This document shows positions 24,541 through 36,102 of a DNA stretch of 64,000 bases, in pieces. The notes below the pieces were generated by a model. That model made no database searches. It was given only the letters and a program-made list of their open reading frames with translations, and was not told the DNA's origin. Position numbers and translations under genes: made by a program. Within the stretch, counting starts at the first letter, position 1. The number at the start of each line of letters is the position of its first letter. The DNA lies in NCBI GenBank assembly GCA_948567375.1, contig OX419755.1, positions 57,175,945-57,239,944 on the forward strand, given 5' to 3'. The stretch is from Lunularia cruciata (taxonomy: Eukaryota; Streptophyta; Marchantiopsida; Lunulariales; Lunulariaceae).

Positions 24541-24544
24541 CTAC

Positions 24545-25003
24545 AATCGGTAGGTAGAGGCCAAAAACACCTTGAAAACTTGAGAGCCAATTTTGAAGGT
24601 CTAAATAACTAAATTCAGCCTCAAAAAATATAATTTCCCTCTCTATCCCCCTACCTCCACACTTTTTTTCTTATCAAGATCTTTCTAATAGCACCTCACA
24701 CATGTTGTTCTATGCTTCTTATATGAAGATTCTCCAAAGATTCTCTTTGGTGAAACTTGTTCGACCAACCAAATATGACAAGGATCAACATGTCATCAAT
24801 CCATGTAACTAATCTAAGGGTGGAGCTTGTTCACATATAATCAATTCATGTATTGGATCCAAGGGTGTAGCTCCCTTTGAGTGAATCCTCTTTGCTATAT
24901 AACAAAGACAAGGTGCTCCTTTGGGCTATCAGAGTATTGAGGAATGAAAAATTGTGTTCTCTTGTATTTTTCTTGGGGTGTTTCTTGTCCTTAAAACATT
25001 ACA
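24545..25003 (+). repeat. LTR-family copy C (5' truncated)
   Basis: Homologous in the plus orientation to copy B (38268-38890) and, inverted, to copy A (35346-36102). Shared landmarks are the gttcgaccaacc/gtttgaccaacc block, aacatgtca, a ggtgctcctttggg block and an ATTACA end. The start of the family, tgtaataccaatagc, is missing here. It lies directly against the gag remnant. Whether it is a solo LTR or one end of a lost element cannot be decided. Confidence 0.55.
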
Positions 25004-25549
25004 TATGGTTACATTTGGGAGTTGGACCAGTGCTAGTGTTCTAGTTGGCTACCATACTTTGTGAGAAAAAGGGTGAGGGTGTCCTACTTCTAGAGCAGAG
25101 GTGGTTGATAGTGGAGATAACTTAGGTGATGAGCATGGGATCCATTTAGTAACCAATGGTTTATGATAGGCAATAATAGTTAGATTGGAGAGTTACCAAC
25201 TAGACTTGCCTTTGAGTGAGCTTAGTTCACACTTGGAGTTGTCCTATTGGACAAGTAGAGTGGGATTTTCCATTTTGTTGGACCTTTAAGGAAGGTCTAT
25301 ACACCAAAGAGATGCAAATCCAATTTGATAATACAAAGGTTAAGCATTCACCATGGCCTACACAAGGGATATGTGGTTCACCTCATTGAGGCTATGTCCA
25401 TGGGAACACATAAAAATCCCATTCTGATCATCCAAGTAATGTGTCACCAAGAGCTCCTACTAGCTCCCACATATAGTAGTCTAGCCCTAGACTTATTGTC
25501 ACAATCAAGCTAACTTGAGTTACTCTAGACTTGAGTTAACTCCTAACAA

Positions 25550-25749
25550 TCTCTCCCTTGACTCATGTCTTGGGGTCCTTAACCTCTATAACCTATATGA
25601 AGGCCTAAAAGGAGGCCTAACATATGTCCTTCCGTAAACTAGAGTTAACTAGAACTAAGCCGTAGCCTAAACAAGATAGAGTAAAATCATATATGGAGAT
25701 AACAAAAATGCTAATCTACTCTACTTGTGTCCATATGCAACACCTATAG
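25550..25749 (-). mobile_element. Left remnant of the Ty1/copia element beyond the chromovirus insertion
   Basis: This 200-bp stretch lies left of the chromovirus and ends with the target copy tatag (25745-25749). Read on the minus strand it ends in a purine-rich caagggagagattgttagg, which looks like a polypurine tract followed by an LTR start (TGTTAG). That would put the copia 3' LTR at about 25549 and leftward. However, the LTR-family copy next to copia gag at 35.35 kb begins differently, so pairing of the two LTRs is unresolved. Confidence 0.35.
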
Positions 25750-25836
25750 TGTAAAAGACTAAATCCAAGGAGAGAAATAGGAGAACAGAAATTCACATTG
25801 GGACACTTGAATGCCTAGCATGAGCTTTGGCTTTGG

Positions 25837-25844
25837 TATTTATA
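25837..25844 (-). promoter_or_regulatory. TATA box of the chromovirus LTR
   Basis: TATAAATA on the minus strand, about 140 bp downstream of the perfect heat-shock element. The same box is conserved at 31040-31047 and 37300-37307 in the other LTR copies. Confidence 0.65.
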
Positions 25845-25986
25845 GCTAGCATACAAGGCCCTTGAGAATCTTCTCAAGTAGCTTCCTCAAGTCGCTTTCT
25901 TAGAGTGCAAGCCAAGTAAACTAGGAAGCTTCTCAAGAAGCTTCCTTCTAGAAGCCACCTACTTGGCGTGCAAGCTAAGCTAGTTG

Positions 25987-25999
25987 GAAGCTTCTAGAA
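25987..25999. promoter_or_regulatory. Heat-shock element, LTR copy 1
   Basis: GAAgcTTCtaGAA matches the plant heat-shock-factor consensus of alternating GAA/TTC units with 2-nt gaps. It lies in U3, upstream of the TATA box. Confidence 0.6.
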
Positions 26000-26061
26000 G
26001 CTACTTACTTGAGGTGCAAGCTAAGCTAGCTGGGAAGCTTGCCAAGAAGCTTCCTAGATAC

Positions 26062-26074
26062 TTCCAGAATATTC
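26062..26074. promoter_or_regulatory. Second heat-shock element, LTR copy 1
   Basis: TTCcaGAAtaTTC is a perfect three-unit site. The corresponding sites in the other two LTRs are mutated (TTCcaAAAtaTTT in the 5' LTR; TTCcaGGAtaTTC in the truncated element). Confidence 0.55.
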
Positions 26075-26146
26075 TAGGCTAATTTGTCTTATGTGCTACT
26101 TCGTAAGCCCGACTAACTTTGTCGCCAAACTCCATATTGTTACATA

Positions 26147-26156
26147 TTCCCCCACC
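26147..26156 (-). other. Polypurine tract of the chromovirus
   Basis: On the minus strand GGTGGGGGAA lies 2 nt before the 3' LTR start, in the expected position for plus-strand DNA priming. Confidence 0.7.
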
Positions 26157-26198
26157 GCTAGTTGGTGACGTCCTCGTTGCCAGTGAAGCTTCAAATTC

Positions 26199-26480
26199 CT
26201 AGATGGCCATCTGTGCATTCTGGAGGTGAGAAAGAGGTTCCCAAGTGGCATCATGAAGGGGATACCCTTTCCAAAGTACCTTGTACTCCGTATGTTGGCG
26301 ACGGCCTCGTTCAATATGGCGACATGCAAGGATACGGCCAACTTCGTACTCCTCATGATCATTGATAGGGACATGAAGAGAGGGAGATTGGACTTGAGAG
26401 GAAAAGGAAGTGGGGTTAGGAACAAAGGGTTTCAACTCGGAAACATGAAAGATAGGATGGATATGCATGTGACAAGGCAA
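26199..26480 (-). pseudogene. Chromodomain at the end of the chromovirus integrase
   Basis: This 93-codon open piece ends the polyprotein. An IHPIFHVSELKPF segment, the typical end of a Ty3 integrase, is followed by a chromodomain (YEVGRIL near residues 45-51, YKVLWKGYPLHDATWEP near 66-82). Chromodomains of plant chromoviruses are thought to steer integration to marked chromatin. The tyrosine and two tryptophan positions that usually form the cage are visible. It reads through to near the PPT. Confidence 0.8.
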
Positions 26481-26628
26481 GGCAAGTCGATAAGCAATAG
26501 GAGAGACAATTTGGGTGATATCAAAGGGTCCTATCCAATTAGGAGCAAGTTAACAAACTTGGGTATCAAGTGGGAGAGGGAGGTTACTAGAGGATAATAT
26601 GACTTTTTCACCCACTTCAAAGGTGAGA

Positions 26629-27605
26629 TCACAATGATGGTGGTCCGCATATTGTTTTTGGCAATTCTGAGCAACAAGGAGGTGAGACTTGGCTTGTTGG
26701 AGAGATTGGGATATAGTGGTCAAGAATGTGGAAGTATGAGGAACTTGAGATGGAGAGGAGCAAGAAGAGAATCTGGAATAAGCAAATCTTGGCCAAAATT
26801 AAGAAAGAAAGGAGAGAATCCGGTGCTTGCCTATTTGGAATTGTTGTAGGAAAATTCTGCAATGGCAAGACATTCATCCCAATTGGTATGGTGGACATTG
26901 ACAAAGTCACGCAACATATCCTCCAATGTACGATTTGCACGTTTGGTTTGTCCATCAGTTTGAGGATGATAGGCCGTGGACAAAGCAAGCTTAGTGCCGA
27001 GTATCTGAAAGAGTGCTTACCAAAACTTCTTGGTAAATCAAGGATCATGATCAAAGATGAGTACGCATGGCATCCCATAATGCTTGAAGACATTGTTGAA
27101 GTAGATTTGCGCTAAGGTTGGAGCATCCATGGTATCACAGGTTGGTGCCAAGTGGATTTGCTTATTAAGCTTATCCACAAACACCACAATGGCGGTGTGT
27201 CCTTGTTTTGTCTTTGGCAAGGATGTGATGAGATCCAAGCTCCCATCAAGTTGATGGAATGGCAAGTGGTTGAAGGAGTCCACTCGGCTTTTGGTTGCTA
27301 GCCTTGTTATGTTGGCAGCTCTCACACAATCGGACAAATTCTTGAACATTTTGTGTCATGTTGGGCCACCACCATTGACATTGGATGGTACCCAAGGTCT
27401 TGTCCACACCCATGTGACCAGCAATGGGTAAATCATGGGCTTCTTGAAGGCGCACGAGTCGAAGATCACCTTTGGTGGGAACATAGATCCGATCCGCATG
27501 GAATAGAATGCCTTTCTTGAAAGAGAAGGGGTTGTACTCCTTGTCACCTGTTGTTAGATGACCATGTACCATTTGGAAGAAGGGCTCTTGTTTAGAGCTA
27601 ACCAA
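26629..27605 (-). pseudogene. Integrase region of the chromovirus
   Basis: Three overlapping frames hold an integrase split by frameshifts. The N-terminal zinc-binding part (H..H and CESC, about 27265-27480) is followed by the catalytic core with LDLITSLPK (first Asp) and FDHDP (second Asp). In the conserved GQTE block the Glu codon is AAA (Lys) at 26942-26944, so the third catalytic acidic residue is lost. The C-terminal part continues to the chromodomain. The element cannot supply its own active integrase. Confidence 0.75.
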
Positions 27606-27840
27606 AACTTGTTATGGATCTTGGGGTCAATTGACACCGTCGTAATTGCTACCGTGATGAGAGGAAGAGAATCCAAATCAGGTCGTTGTGATAGAGCATT
27701 AGGGATGACATGGAACCAACCTGGTTTGTACTCAAGTTTGATGTCAAAAAATTGGATTTTCTCTTCCCATCAATGACGTTGACTCTTCATGTGCTCCAGG
27801 TGTAAGGTCTACAACAATGGCTTGTGATCAGTTTGCATGA

Positions 27841-29103
27841 TCACTTGTTTCCCCAAGAGATAATGCCTCCATACCTTGGTGGCATATACCATTGCAAGTT
27901 GTTCCCAATCTCAAGCATAGTAATTTCTTTAGTTGTATTTAGTCGGTGAGACACAAAGGCAATGGGATGTAGTCCATCTGGGGATTCTTGTTGCAACACA
28001 ACTCCAATTGTAAAGTTAGAAGCATCAAAATCAACCACACAAGGTAGTTGAAGATCATATGGTTGAAGAATGGGTCTTGAAGACACCATATGTTTCAACT
28101 TTTGGAATGCTTCTTCATGCTTGGTGTTCTACTAGAAGCTCGAGTTCTTTCCCAAGAGGTCAATCAATGGTGCAACCACATGGGCATAATAGTGGATGAA
28201 CCACCAGTAAAAATTGGCCAATCCATTGAATGCCCGTACTTCTGTAGCATCCTTTGGGGTAGGACAATTAGTAATGGCCTTGATCTTCTCTTCTTCCATC
28301 TTGATCCCCTTTGCGGAGATCTTATGACCCAAGAAGGTAACCTCCTTTTGCCAAACGGTACACTTTGACTTCTTGTAGTAAAATTTCCATTGTCATAGTC
28401 ATCTTAGGACTTCTCGCACATGATTCATGTGTTCTGCCTCTGTCTTGCTACAGATTAAGATATCATCCAAGAATACCACCACTAACCGATCCAATAGTCC
28501 ATCCAACACCCGATGCATCTGATCCATGAAGACTACCGGAGCATTAGTGAGTCCAAAAGGTCAAACTCTCCACTTGAAATGCCCATACCTTGTGTGAAAG
28601 GTAGTCTTTTGCACATCCTCTCTATCAATAAGAATTTGCCAATAGTTGCTGTGAAGATCCAACTTGGAAAAGTAATGTGCTCCACTTAGTTGATCAAGCA
28701 AGTCATTGATCCGAGGCAAGGGATATGCATTCTTCATAGTTTTCTCATTGAGCCCATGATAATCAATACATAAATGAAGTCCTCCATCCTTCTTTGGAAC
28801 AAATAGTACCGGTGCTCCCCAAGGAGAGGTACTATGTCGTATGAAGTCCTTTTCCAACAACTCCATAAGTGTTGTTTGCAACTCCTCCAACTCCTTTGGT
28901 GAGAGCCGATAGATTGGTCTACTCATTGGAGTACTCCTTGGTAATAAATTGATCTTGAAGGGCATACCTCGATCGGAAGGTAATCCCTTTGGCAGATCAT
29001 TCGGAAACACGTCCACAAACTCCTTAACTATCCAATCAACCATTACTTGATGAGGCTCTTGGTCCTCCACAGATTGGTCTTGTGCAATCGGCTTGATCCA
29101 CAC
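27841..29103 (-). pseudogene. Reverse transcriptase and RNase H of the chromovirus
   Basis: 28561-29103 carries the RT fingers and palm with a [12 protein letters not shown] segment and [11 protein letters not shown]. The catalytic FLDD box is at 28462-28473 after a stop near 28561. 28132-28332 is the connection region (KISAKGIKMEEEKI, FNGLANFYWWFI). 27841-28098 is the RNase H start, with VVDFDASNFTIG. Stops and a frame change separate the pieces. Confidence 0.8.
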
Positions 29104-29340
29104 CGCAAATACAGACTTATCTTCCTCTAAAGCTTGCTCTATGGCTGCTTTACTAACAAACTTCCTTTCTAGGGACTCATCTCTCTTCCACGCCTACTCC
29201 ATGGTTGCCTTCTTGGCAAACTTCCCATCTTAGGACTCCACTTCCTTCAAGGTTTGCTCTATGGCTACCTTCTCAACAAACTTCCCATCTTGGGACTGAC
29301 TATTCTTAGGTGTCTTACTCAGAGGTGCTAGACAACCTAA

Positions 29341-29733
29341 TCAGAAATTCCTACCTTGGTGTTCTACTTGAATTTGGCGTCTTGTCCAATCAAATTGAAC
29401 CTTTTGACGTTCAAGCCAAGGTAGACCCATAATGATATCATAGTGTAGAGGTGCCACTACAAACCTCATACACTCCAAATACTCCTTCCCAATCTTGAAG
29501 GTAACAGGATGCAAGGTGCGGAATGAAGAACCCTTTCTACCATCCGCCATCATCAAACTACTTCCAATCACTGGCTTGATGGGAATACCCAATTCCTTTG
29601 CTACTTGCATAGACATGCAATTCTCTGAACTTCCAGAATCACCCAAAATCCTACAACCCCCATTAGATATCATACCTTGCAAGTGAAGCAAACTTGCATA
29701 GATCGAGCCTTCAATCCCATTGGAACTAATCAA
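29341..29733 (-). pseudogene. Aspartic protease region of the chromovirus
   Basis: A 130-codon open frame contains an ILGDSGSSENC block holding the Asp-Ser-Gly active site of retroviral-type proteases, with MGLPWLERQKVQFDW downstream as the conserved end of the domain. It separates the gag zinc knuckle from the RT. Confidence 0.75.
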
Positions 29734-29837
29734 GCTCCCAATAGGCGGCTCAAATTCTCCTATTGGGATTCCTTGTTTCCCTGATCATTCCGCTCCACAA
29801 CCTCCACTTGGGCAACTTGTCGAGGTCGTCCATTCTT

Positions 29838-30682
29838 GAGTGGACATTCATTAATGCAATGCCCTAATTGGCGACAATAAAAACAACCACCATTTTGTCA
29901 CAATTTCTCCCTATTTGCTGTGCCAAGTGGTCTTCATTGAATTGCATCAATCTCCATTGGTGCTGGCTCCTCTGCTTGTATGTAGTGTATTGGTAGGCTT
30001 TGTGGAGGTCGAGATTGAGACCATGTTGTTGCTACCAAGGAATCAAAACGTTCTGCCAACCGCATGGGTTCCTCCAAGTGTTGTGGCTCTCGCATGGTTA
30101 CCTCTAATTTGGTTCTCACCTTCAAGCCCCTCACGAATCGATCCAGAGATTCACCTTCCAATACATCTAGAATTTTCATGATGGTGTTTTGGAACTGTGT
30201 GATGTAACTTCTTACAGAGCCAATCTGTTTCAACTCTGCCAACTTATCCCGTGTAGCTCGTGTGGCATTTATAGCTTGGAACCGACTAATTATTGCACTC
30301 TTGAATTTTGCCCATGTCAAGATTGGTGTAACCATTTGTTGTTTGGCTCGCTCTACTCAGAATCTCCACCATAGCTTTGCTACTCCATCCAATTGGCTAG
30401 AAGCAAAGAGAATCTGTTTTTGCTCATCTTGTAGATTGGTAGCTTCAAAATAACATTCACAATCAAACACAAAATTCTCCACTGCACCCGAGAGATTCTT
30501 GCCTTCAAATACCTTGGGTTTAAGGAATCTGATCCGATCTTCTCCTTCTCGAATTGGTACTCTCTCCACTTGCTCTTGTCGTTGAAGATCTTGTTCATCC
30601 AACAATCAAGTAAAGTGCTCAATTTGTTGTTGCATAGCAAAGATAACATCAGGTATTGCCACCATGGTTGCTCCTCTATCAC
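29838..30682 (-). pseudogene. gag and zinc knuckle of the chromovirus
   Basis: gag is split between frames (30380-30682, 30357-30605 and 29934-30335). It contains a typical retrotransposon gag core (WAKFKSAIISRFQAINA, FVRGLKVRTKLEV). A CCHC knuckle CFYCRQLGHCINEC lies in a separate frame at about 29838-29890. At least two frameshifts and a stop break the protein. Confidence 0.75.
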
Positions 30683-30921
30683 ACCACTCCCAATCTCTCT
30701 AATTTATTAACACATAGAAATAACACGTCCACTTTTCTCCATAAGTTACAACCGGAAGCACCAAGGGTTCCTCAGATATGTTGATCATATGCAAAAAATC
30801 TTGTCCAAAGTGCAAGGTGATGAACTATGTGAAATGATGCTTGGGTAGTATTTGGATGCAAAAATCCAATGGTTTGGTGGAAGTGGATTTGGTGGTCTAA
30901 AATTCCATCCATCCCATTCCT

Positions 30922-30933
30922 GCTCTGATACCA
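30922..30933 (-). other. Primer-binding site of the chromovirus
   Basis: TGGTATCAGAGC on the minus strand, one base after the 5' LTR. It matches the usual plant retrotransposon PBS complementary to initiator tRNA-Met. Confidence 0.85.
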
Positions 30934-30934
30934 A

Positions 30935-31351
30935 TGTAAAAGACCGAATCCGAGGAGAGAAATAGGAGAATGGAAACTCACATTGTGACACTTGAATTGA
31001 GGGAAAACTCCGAATGCCTAGCATGAGCTTTGGCTTTGATATTTATAGGTAGCATACAAGACCCTTGAGAAGTTTCTCAAGAAGCTTCCTCAAGCCGCTT
31101 TCTTAGAGTGCAAACCAAGTTAACTAGGAAGCTTCTCAAGAAGCTTCCTTCTAGAAGCCGTCTTCTTGGCATGCTAGCTAAGCTAGTTGGAAGCTTCTAG
31201 AAGCTACTTACTTGAGATGCAAGCTAAGCTAACCGGGAAGCTTCCCAAGAAGCTTTCTAGATACTTCCAAAATATTTTAGGCTACTTTGTGTGTCTTATG
31301 TGCTACTTCGTAAGGCCGACTAACTTTGTCGCTAAAATCCATATTGTTACA
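30935..31351 (-). repeat. 5' LTR of the chromovirus
   Basis: A 417-bp LTR with the same ends and U3 layout as the other copy. The central heat-shock element GAAgcTTCtaGAA is intact at 31190-31202 and TATAAATA at 31040-31047. It is about 20 bp longer than the 3' LTR because of small indels. Confidence 0.9.
31190..31202. promoter_or_regulatory. Heat-shock element, LTR copy 2
   Basis: An exact copy of the three-unit site seen at 25987-25999, retained although nearby bases have diverged. Confidence 0.6.
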
Positions 31352-31780
31352 TATAGTTTGATACAATGTCTCAAAAAACTTTCCCAAGATATCACTTTTT
31401 AAAAAGCATCAGCAAGATTGAGTTTACTATCTTGACTAACTCAATCATATTATCAAACACAACTTGCTTGAGAAAATGATACCTTATATCAATGTGCTTC
31501 ACTCTACTTTCCATTACCTGATTCATAGCTAGATGTAAAGCACTTTGGCTATCCTATTATACACTCACAATATCATGAGTCAATCACATCTCTATGATAA
31601 GCTTGTCCAACCAGACAGCTTCCTTCATTGCTCTTGGTGCTGCTACATACTCAACTTTTGTAGTAGACCAAGCTATGTACTTCTACAATGTAGATCTCCA
31701 ACTTATGCATCCACCTCCATGTGTGAACACATACCCAGTCATAGATTTCATCCAATCCAAATCTTGTCCATAGTTAGTAT

Positions 31781-32768
31781 CTACATAGCCAATAAGTGAT
31801 TGGCATTGTAAGATTTAGCATCAAAAAAAAGGCCAAAATCCAATGTACCCTTGAGATATCTGAGGATCCACTTCACAGCTTCCCAATGTATCCTCCCTAG
31901 ATTTGACATGTATCTACTATTCTTGCCTATAGCTAGAGCAATGTCAAGCCTAGTGCAAATTATCAAAAACATGAGACTACACATTGCCTTGTCATAGGAG
32001 ATCTTGGACATCAAACCTTTCTCCACAACATCTATTGGACAAAGAGTTGATGAAAGCTTGAAATGAGTAGATAATGGAGTACTCATAGACTTGCAATTCT
32101 CCATGTTAAATTTTTCAAGTACCTTTCTAGCATAATTCCCTTGGGCTAACCACAACTTTCCATCCTCCAAGTTTCATTGGATCTCCATCCCCAAAATCCT
32201 CCTTGTTGTACCAAAATCTTTCATTCTAAATTCAAAACTCATGAGAGCTTTGAGCTTATCAACATTGTATTTGTCCCTAGCTATAATAAGCATGTCATCC
32301 ACATAGAGTACTAGAATAATGAAGCCAAAGAGTTCATTACTCACCTTTTTCATGTATATATAGGGATCAAACACACTCTGTTTAAATCCTTGTGACCTCA
32401 TGAAATCATAGTTTGTTACATTGTCTAGGGGCTTGCTTCAATCCATATAAGGATTTCACCAACCTACAAACCATAGCCTCTTGGCTTTTTGTCACAAAAC
32501 CTATAGGCCGTCGCATGAAGATCACCACATCTAAATTTCCATAGAGTAAAGCGATGACGACATACATTTGATCTAGGATAAGACTAAAGTAAGTAACAAG
32601 TACACACAATAAGTGAATAGTGTCATACTTAGCAATAGGAGAGTAGACTTCATTGTAATCCACACCTTTTTCTTGTTTGAAGCCCTTGGCCACCAACCTG
32701 GCCTTGTAGATCTTCTGTTTTCCATCAATGGGGCTATGTTTTAATTTGTAAACCCACTTATTGTCCAC
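31781..32768 (-). pseudogene. Ty1/copia reverse transcriptase
   Basis: Three frames make up the RT. 32406-32768 carries NKWVYKLKH and VAKGFKQEKGVDY, with KSLYGLKQAPRQC at its end. 32174-32401 carries the LYVDD catalytic box. 31781-32170 carries the connection segment (YARKVLEKFNM, AVKWILRYLKGT). Stops separate them, so no intact enzyme is encoded. Confidence 0.8.
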
Positions 32769-33186
32769 TAGCTATTGATGTTTTGGAAGCTTTATTAACT
32801 CCCAAGTCTTGTTGTTAATCAATGATTTCATCTCTCTTTGGATTGGAGCATTCCCCTCAAGCTTGTTCATCAAAGCTAGAGCCTCATTGTATGAAGAAGG
32901 TTCCTCTTCTTCCAATATCAAAGCCATACCACCATCATCATCAAGAGATATATCCTCATCTCTTAATTGTGTTGAATCAGCCCATTTGCCAAATTGTTCA
33001 GGAGCACAAATAGAACATCTAGACGTCCTCCTTGTTGATGACTTTGCTTGATCTTCTTGTGTTGATAGGTGTCAAGGTTCACCAATCTCTTCATGCCCTT
33101 GTGATTTCTCAATTTGGAGAACTTGCTCCTCTATGGGAGCACCTCCTTGTAACTCATCATGAAAAACATCATAATTAATCTCTCCC

Positions 33187-34336
33187 TCAAAAATATTTAG
33201 GGGAAATTTCCCTTGTCAGTATGAGGAACCAAAGCTTTCTCCCCCTCGGTTGATGATCTAGACTCATTGAAGAAATATCTCTAATGACAATCAATTTATA
33301 GGTGAGGAAATCCCACAACCTATAACCCTTCACACCTCTCTGATAGCCAAGAAAAATACATTTCTTGGAAGTAAGATCTAGCTTGGATCTATTTTCCTTG
33401 GGTATGAGAGGATATTCATTACATTCAAAGACTACTAAATAACTATAATCTGCAAGCCGTTTGTGCCTGATCTCAAACGGTGTCATGTAATGAGTTGCAC
33501 TAGAAGGAGAACAATTTACTAAGTAAGCTAAAGTGTTGAAAGCTTCAGCCAAAAACACATGTGATAAACCTGATTGGCTCAACATACTCCTCATCTGCTC
33601 CAATAATGTTCAATTGAGCCTCTCAACAACACCATTTTTCTGTGGAGTATATCCTGTAGTGAGATGGTGAGTTATCCCCTCTTGTTGACAAAACACCTCA
33701 AATTCTCTAGAAGTGTATTCCCCGCCATTATCTGATCATAGAAATCTCACTTTCTTACCAGTTTGAGTCTCAACTTGGGTTTTCCATTTCTTGAAAGTGA
33801 CAAAGACTTTTGATGTAGGAAATGAATCCATACAAACCTCAAATAATAGTCGATAAAAGATACATAGTATCGCTTTCTTGAATGTGAGAGAGTAGGAGAT
33901 AAGCCCCATACATCACTATGTATATAGTCAAGGATTTCTTGGAACTATGAGCTCCAATGTCAAAAGCAATTTGATGTTGCTTCCCTAGTACACAATGCTC
34001 ACAAAATTTCAAATTACTAGACTACAGTGTAGAAATAACGCCTTTCTTGCAAAGAATAGACATGCTCTTCACACTAATGTGACCTAGCCTTGAATGCCAC
34101 AAGTAGTCAATCATATCATGAGATCTAGTAGCATGAGCTTCTCCACAAATAGTGTTGCCCTCTAGCACATAAAGATTCTTGTGCCTATTACCCTTCAAGA
34201 TGACTTTTCTCTTAGCCATAACTTGAAATACACCATCAACTACTTCCCATTGATGACTATTTTTGTCTAACATACCAAGAGATATCAAGTTCTTCCTCAT
34301 GTCAAGGATATGTCTGACAATAGTCAATGTGTGCAC
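33187..34336 (-). pseudogene. Ty1/copia integrase with GAG-pre domain
   Basis: 34022-34336 holds the GAG-pre domain (LWHSRLGHIS), which normally precedes integrase. 33187-33603 holds the end of the core and the C-terminal part (LAEAFNTLAYLVN, CIFLGYQRGVKGYRLWD). The core between about 33600 and 34000 is interrupted by stops. Confidence 0.75.
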
Positions 34337-34539
34337 AAGACCATCAAATATTTGAATCTTAACAGATCCAATGCCTACAATTCAACAAGGGTGATCATTC
34401 CCCATCAAAATTGACATATTTGATATCAAGTAAGAACTAAAGAACTCTCCTCTATAACACATATGGTATGAAAAAGAACAATCTAGAATTCATTCATCTC
34501 CTCTTTGTTAAAAAGAAGTGCAAGGGCATATTGTTAGTG

Positions 34540-35330
34540 TCACAGACCATAGTCGTCATCAAGCAAGTCATCCTCTTCTTCTTGCTTGTTATCTTTTGCC
34601 ACATTTTTTGAAGAAGGCACAACTAATTTGCCATGAAAATCTCTCTTGAGGTGGCCAGCTTTGCCACACTTCCAACAAAGCATGATCTTACGATCTTGGG
34701 ATCTCTTCCTAGACCAAGATCTAGTTTTAGATCTCTGCTCCCCACCATCTGTTTGCATCTGAGTCCTTCCACAATTGACATTCAACACTATCCCTAAAGG
34801 AGTCAAGGGTTGAGAAGGCAACATCATCTTCTGTTGAAGATCATCTGTTAATAGAGCACTCACCACCTCATTGTAGGTGATGGTTTTACTATCACAATGT
34901 ATTAACACTCGTGATAAGGACTGGTAGAACATAGGGAGAGAACTCAACAAGTGGAGAGCCTTTCTCTCATCACTTAGGTCCTCTCCATGATTTTGCAAGT
35001 CCACAACAAGATAATTGAAGGCATCAATATGATCTTGTATCTTGATCCCATTGTTCTTCATCTTGAAGCTCATCAGCTTCAGGGATGTGTAGAGATGATT
35101 TGACAACTCTTTTTGATGGTACTTCTATTGTAGCTCATCAAAAAGAGTAATGAAATCCTTGTACTCACCCAACTGCTTTATGACATGTGGCTATAAATGT
35201 AAAACCACTGTGTGTATAGCTATCTCCTGCATGTCATTCCAATCATCCTCTAACACCAAATCGGTCTTGGGTCTCAGCAATTTCTCAAACCGTTGGCCTT
35301 GAGCATACCTTTCACTTGATGCTCCAACAA
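34540..35330 (-). pseudogene. Ty1/copia gag
   Basis: The 188-codon piece at 34540-35106 has the UBN2-type gag core (IQDHIDAFNYLVVDLQNHG, LLSSLPMFYQSLS) and a zinc knuckle missing its fourth ligand. The N-terminal part continues after a stop in 35191-35330. An acidic tail (EEEDDLLDDD) ends the piece. Confidence 0.75.
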
Positions 35331-35345
35331 GAGATAATTGGAGCT

Positions 35346-36102
35346 TTTTAATACTCCAAGGATAAGAGAACTCTTCAACAAAGATACAAGAAAGAAAAAG
35401 AAAATTTTCACACTCAATCCTCCGATGCCCCAAAGGAGCACATTTTATTTATTATATAGCCAAGGAGGATCTCCTCCAATGAAGCTCTACCATAGGATTA
35501 GGTACATGGATAGGTGACCTATTAGCAAGCTCCACCCTTGGATTACTTGCTTGGATGGGTGACATGTTGGTCTTGGTCCCATCTGGTTGGTCAAACAAGC
35601 TTTGACCAAAGGTAATCTTTTAGGGAATCTTCTTATATGAATCTTAGAATCACATGGGTGAGGTACAGTTGGAAAAATATCAATGAGACAAACCAAAGGG
35701 GAGGGAAGGCTTACCTATCCTTTATTGGAGGGGAATCTGCACATTTTTTAGGCCTAATTCATCCGTGTAGGCCTCCAAAATTGCTTTGAAGTTTTCATGT
35801 CTATTTTGGCTTCTACTCTATAAGTAGAAGTGTTATTTTGGTGATACCTCTATCTGATCTAGGTTCTCCATCATGTGTAACATCCTTCCAGATGTCACCA
35901 CCCCATGTTTCACCTCTAGATCATATGCCTAGCTATTGATTCTAAAGTTTCCAAGCATGTTTCAGTTTTTGGCCTATTAGTAGAAGTACTCTTTTGGTGA
36001 TACCTCTAGCTTATCTAATTAGTCCATCATGTATAACATCCTTCCAGATGTTACCAAATCAAACTTCATATCTAGATCATCTATCTAGCTATTGGTATTA
36101 CA
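35346..36102 (-). repeat. LTR-family copy A, next to copia gag
   Basis: Minus orientation, starting TGTAATACCAATAGC (rc, ending at 36102) and ending near the copia gag start. It matches copies B and C inverted. It is about 130 bp longer than copy B because it contains a diverged tandem duplication of roughly 155 bp, visible as two acatctggaaggatgtta blocks. Its position suggests it is the copia 5' LTR, but no matching minus-oriented 3' copy is found on the left. Confidence 0.6.

Larger units (their letters stand above)
25750..26144 (-). repeat. 3' LTR of the chromovirus
   Basis: A 395-bp LTR with TG...CA ends. U3 holds repeated GAAGCTTC-type boxes, including perfect three-unit heat-shock elements at 25987-25999 and 26062-26074. 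A TATAAATA box lies downstream at 25837-25844 on the minus strand. Confidence 0.9.
25750..31351 (-). mobile_element. Ty3/gypsy chromovirus, complete structure, coding region decayed
   Basis: Both LTRs are present (25750-26144 and 30935-31351), each bounded by TGTAA...TTACA. A 5-bp target duplication tatag lies at 25745-25749 and 31352-31356. Internal order on the minus strand is PBS, gag, zinc knuckle, protease, RT, RNase H, integrase, chromodomain, PPT, as in plant chromoviruses. It interrupts a Ty1/copia element. Several stops and frameshifts break gag, RT and integrase. The two LTRs differ by many substitutions and indels, so the insertion is not recent. The LTR carries heat-shock-element-like sites. 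Confidence 0.9.
31357..35345 (-). mobile_element. Ty1/copia element, decayed, interrupted by the chromovirus
   Basis: Minus-strand order is gag (about 35330-34540), protease (about 34500-34340), integrase with GAG-pre domain (34336-33187), RT (32768-31781) and RNase H (to about 31400), the Ty1/copia order with integrase before RT. All frames are broken by stops. Key marks: gag knuckle CWKCGKAGHLKRDF (last Cys lost), a protease active-site region in which the usual DSG is altered, GAG-pre LWHSRLGHISV, the YVDD catalytic box at 32294-32305, and EYVAAPRAMKEAVWL in RNase H. The chromovirus lies in its 3' end. Confidence 0.85.
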
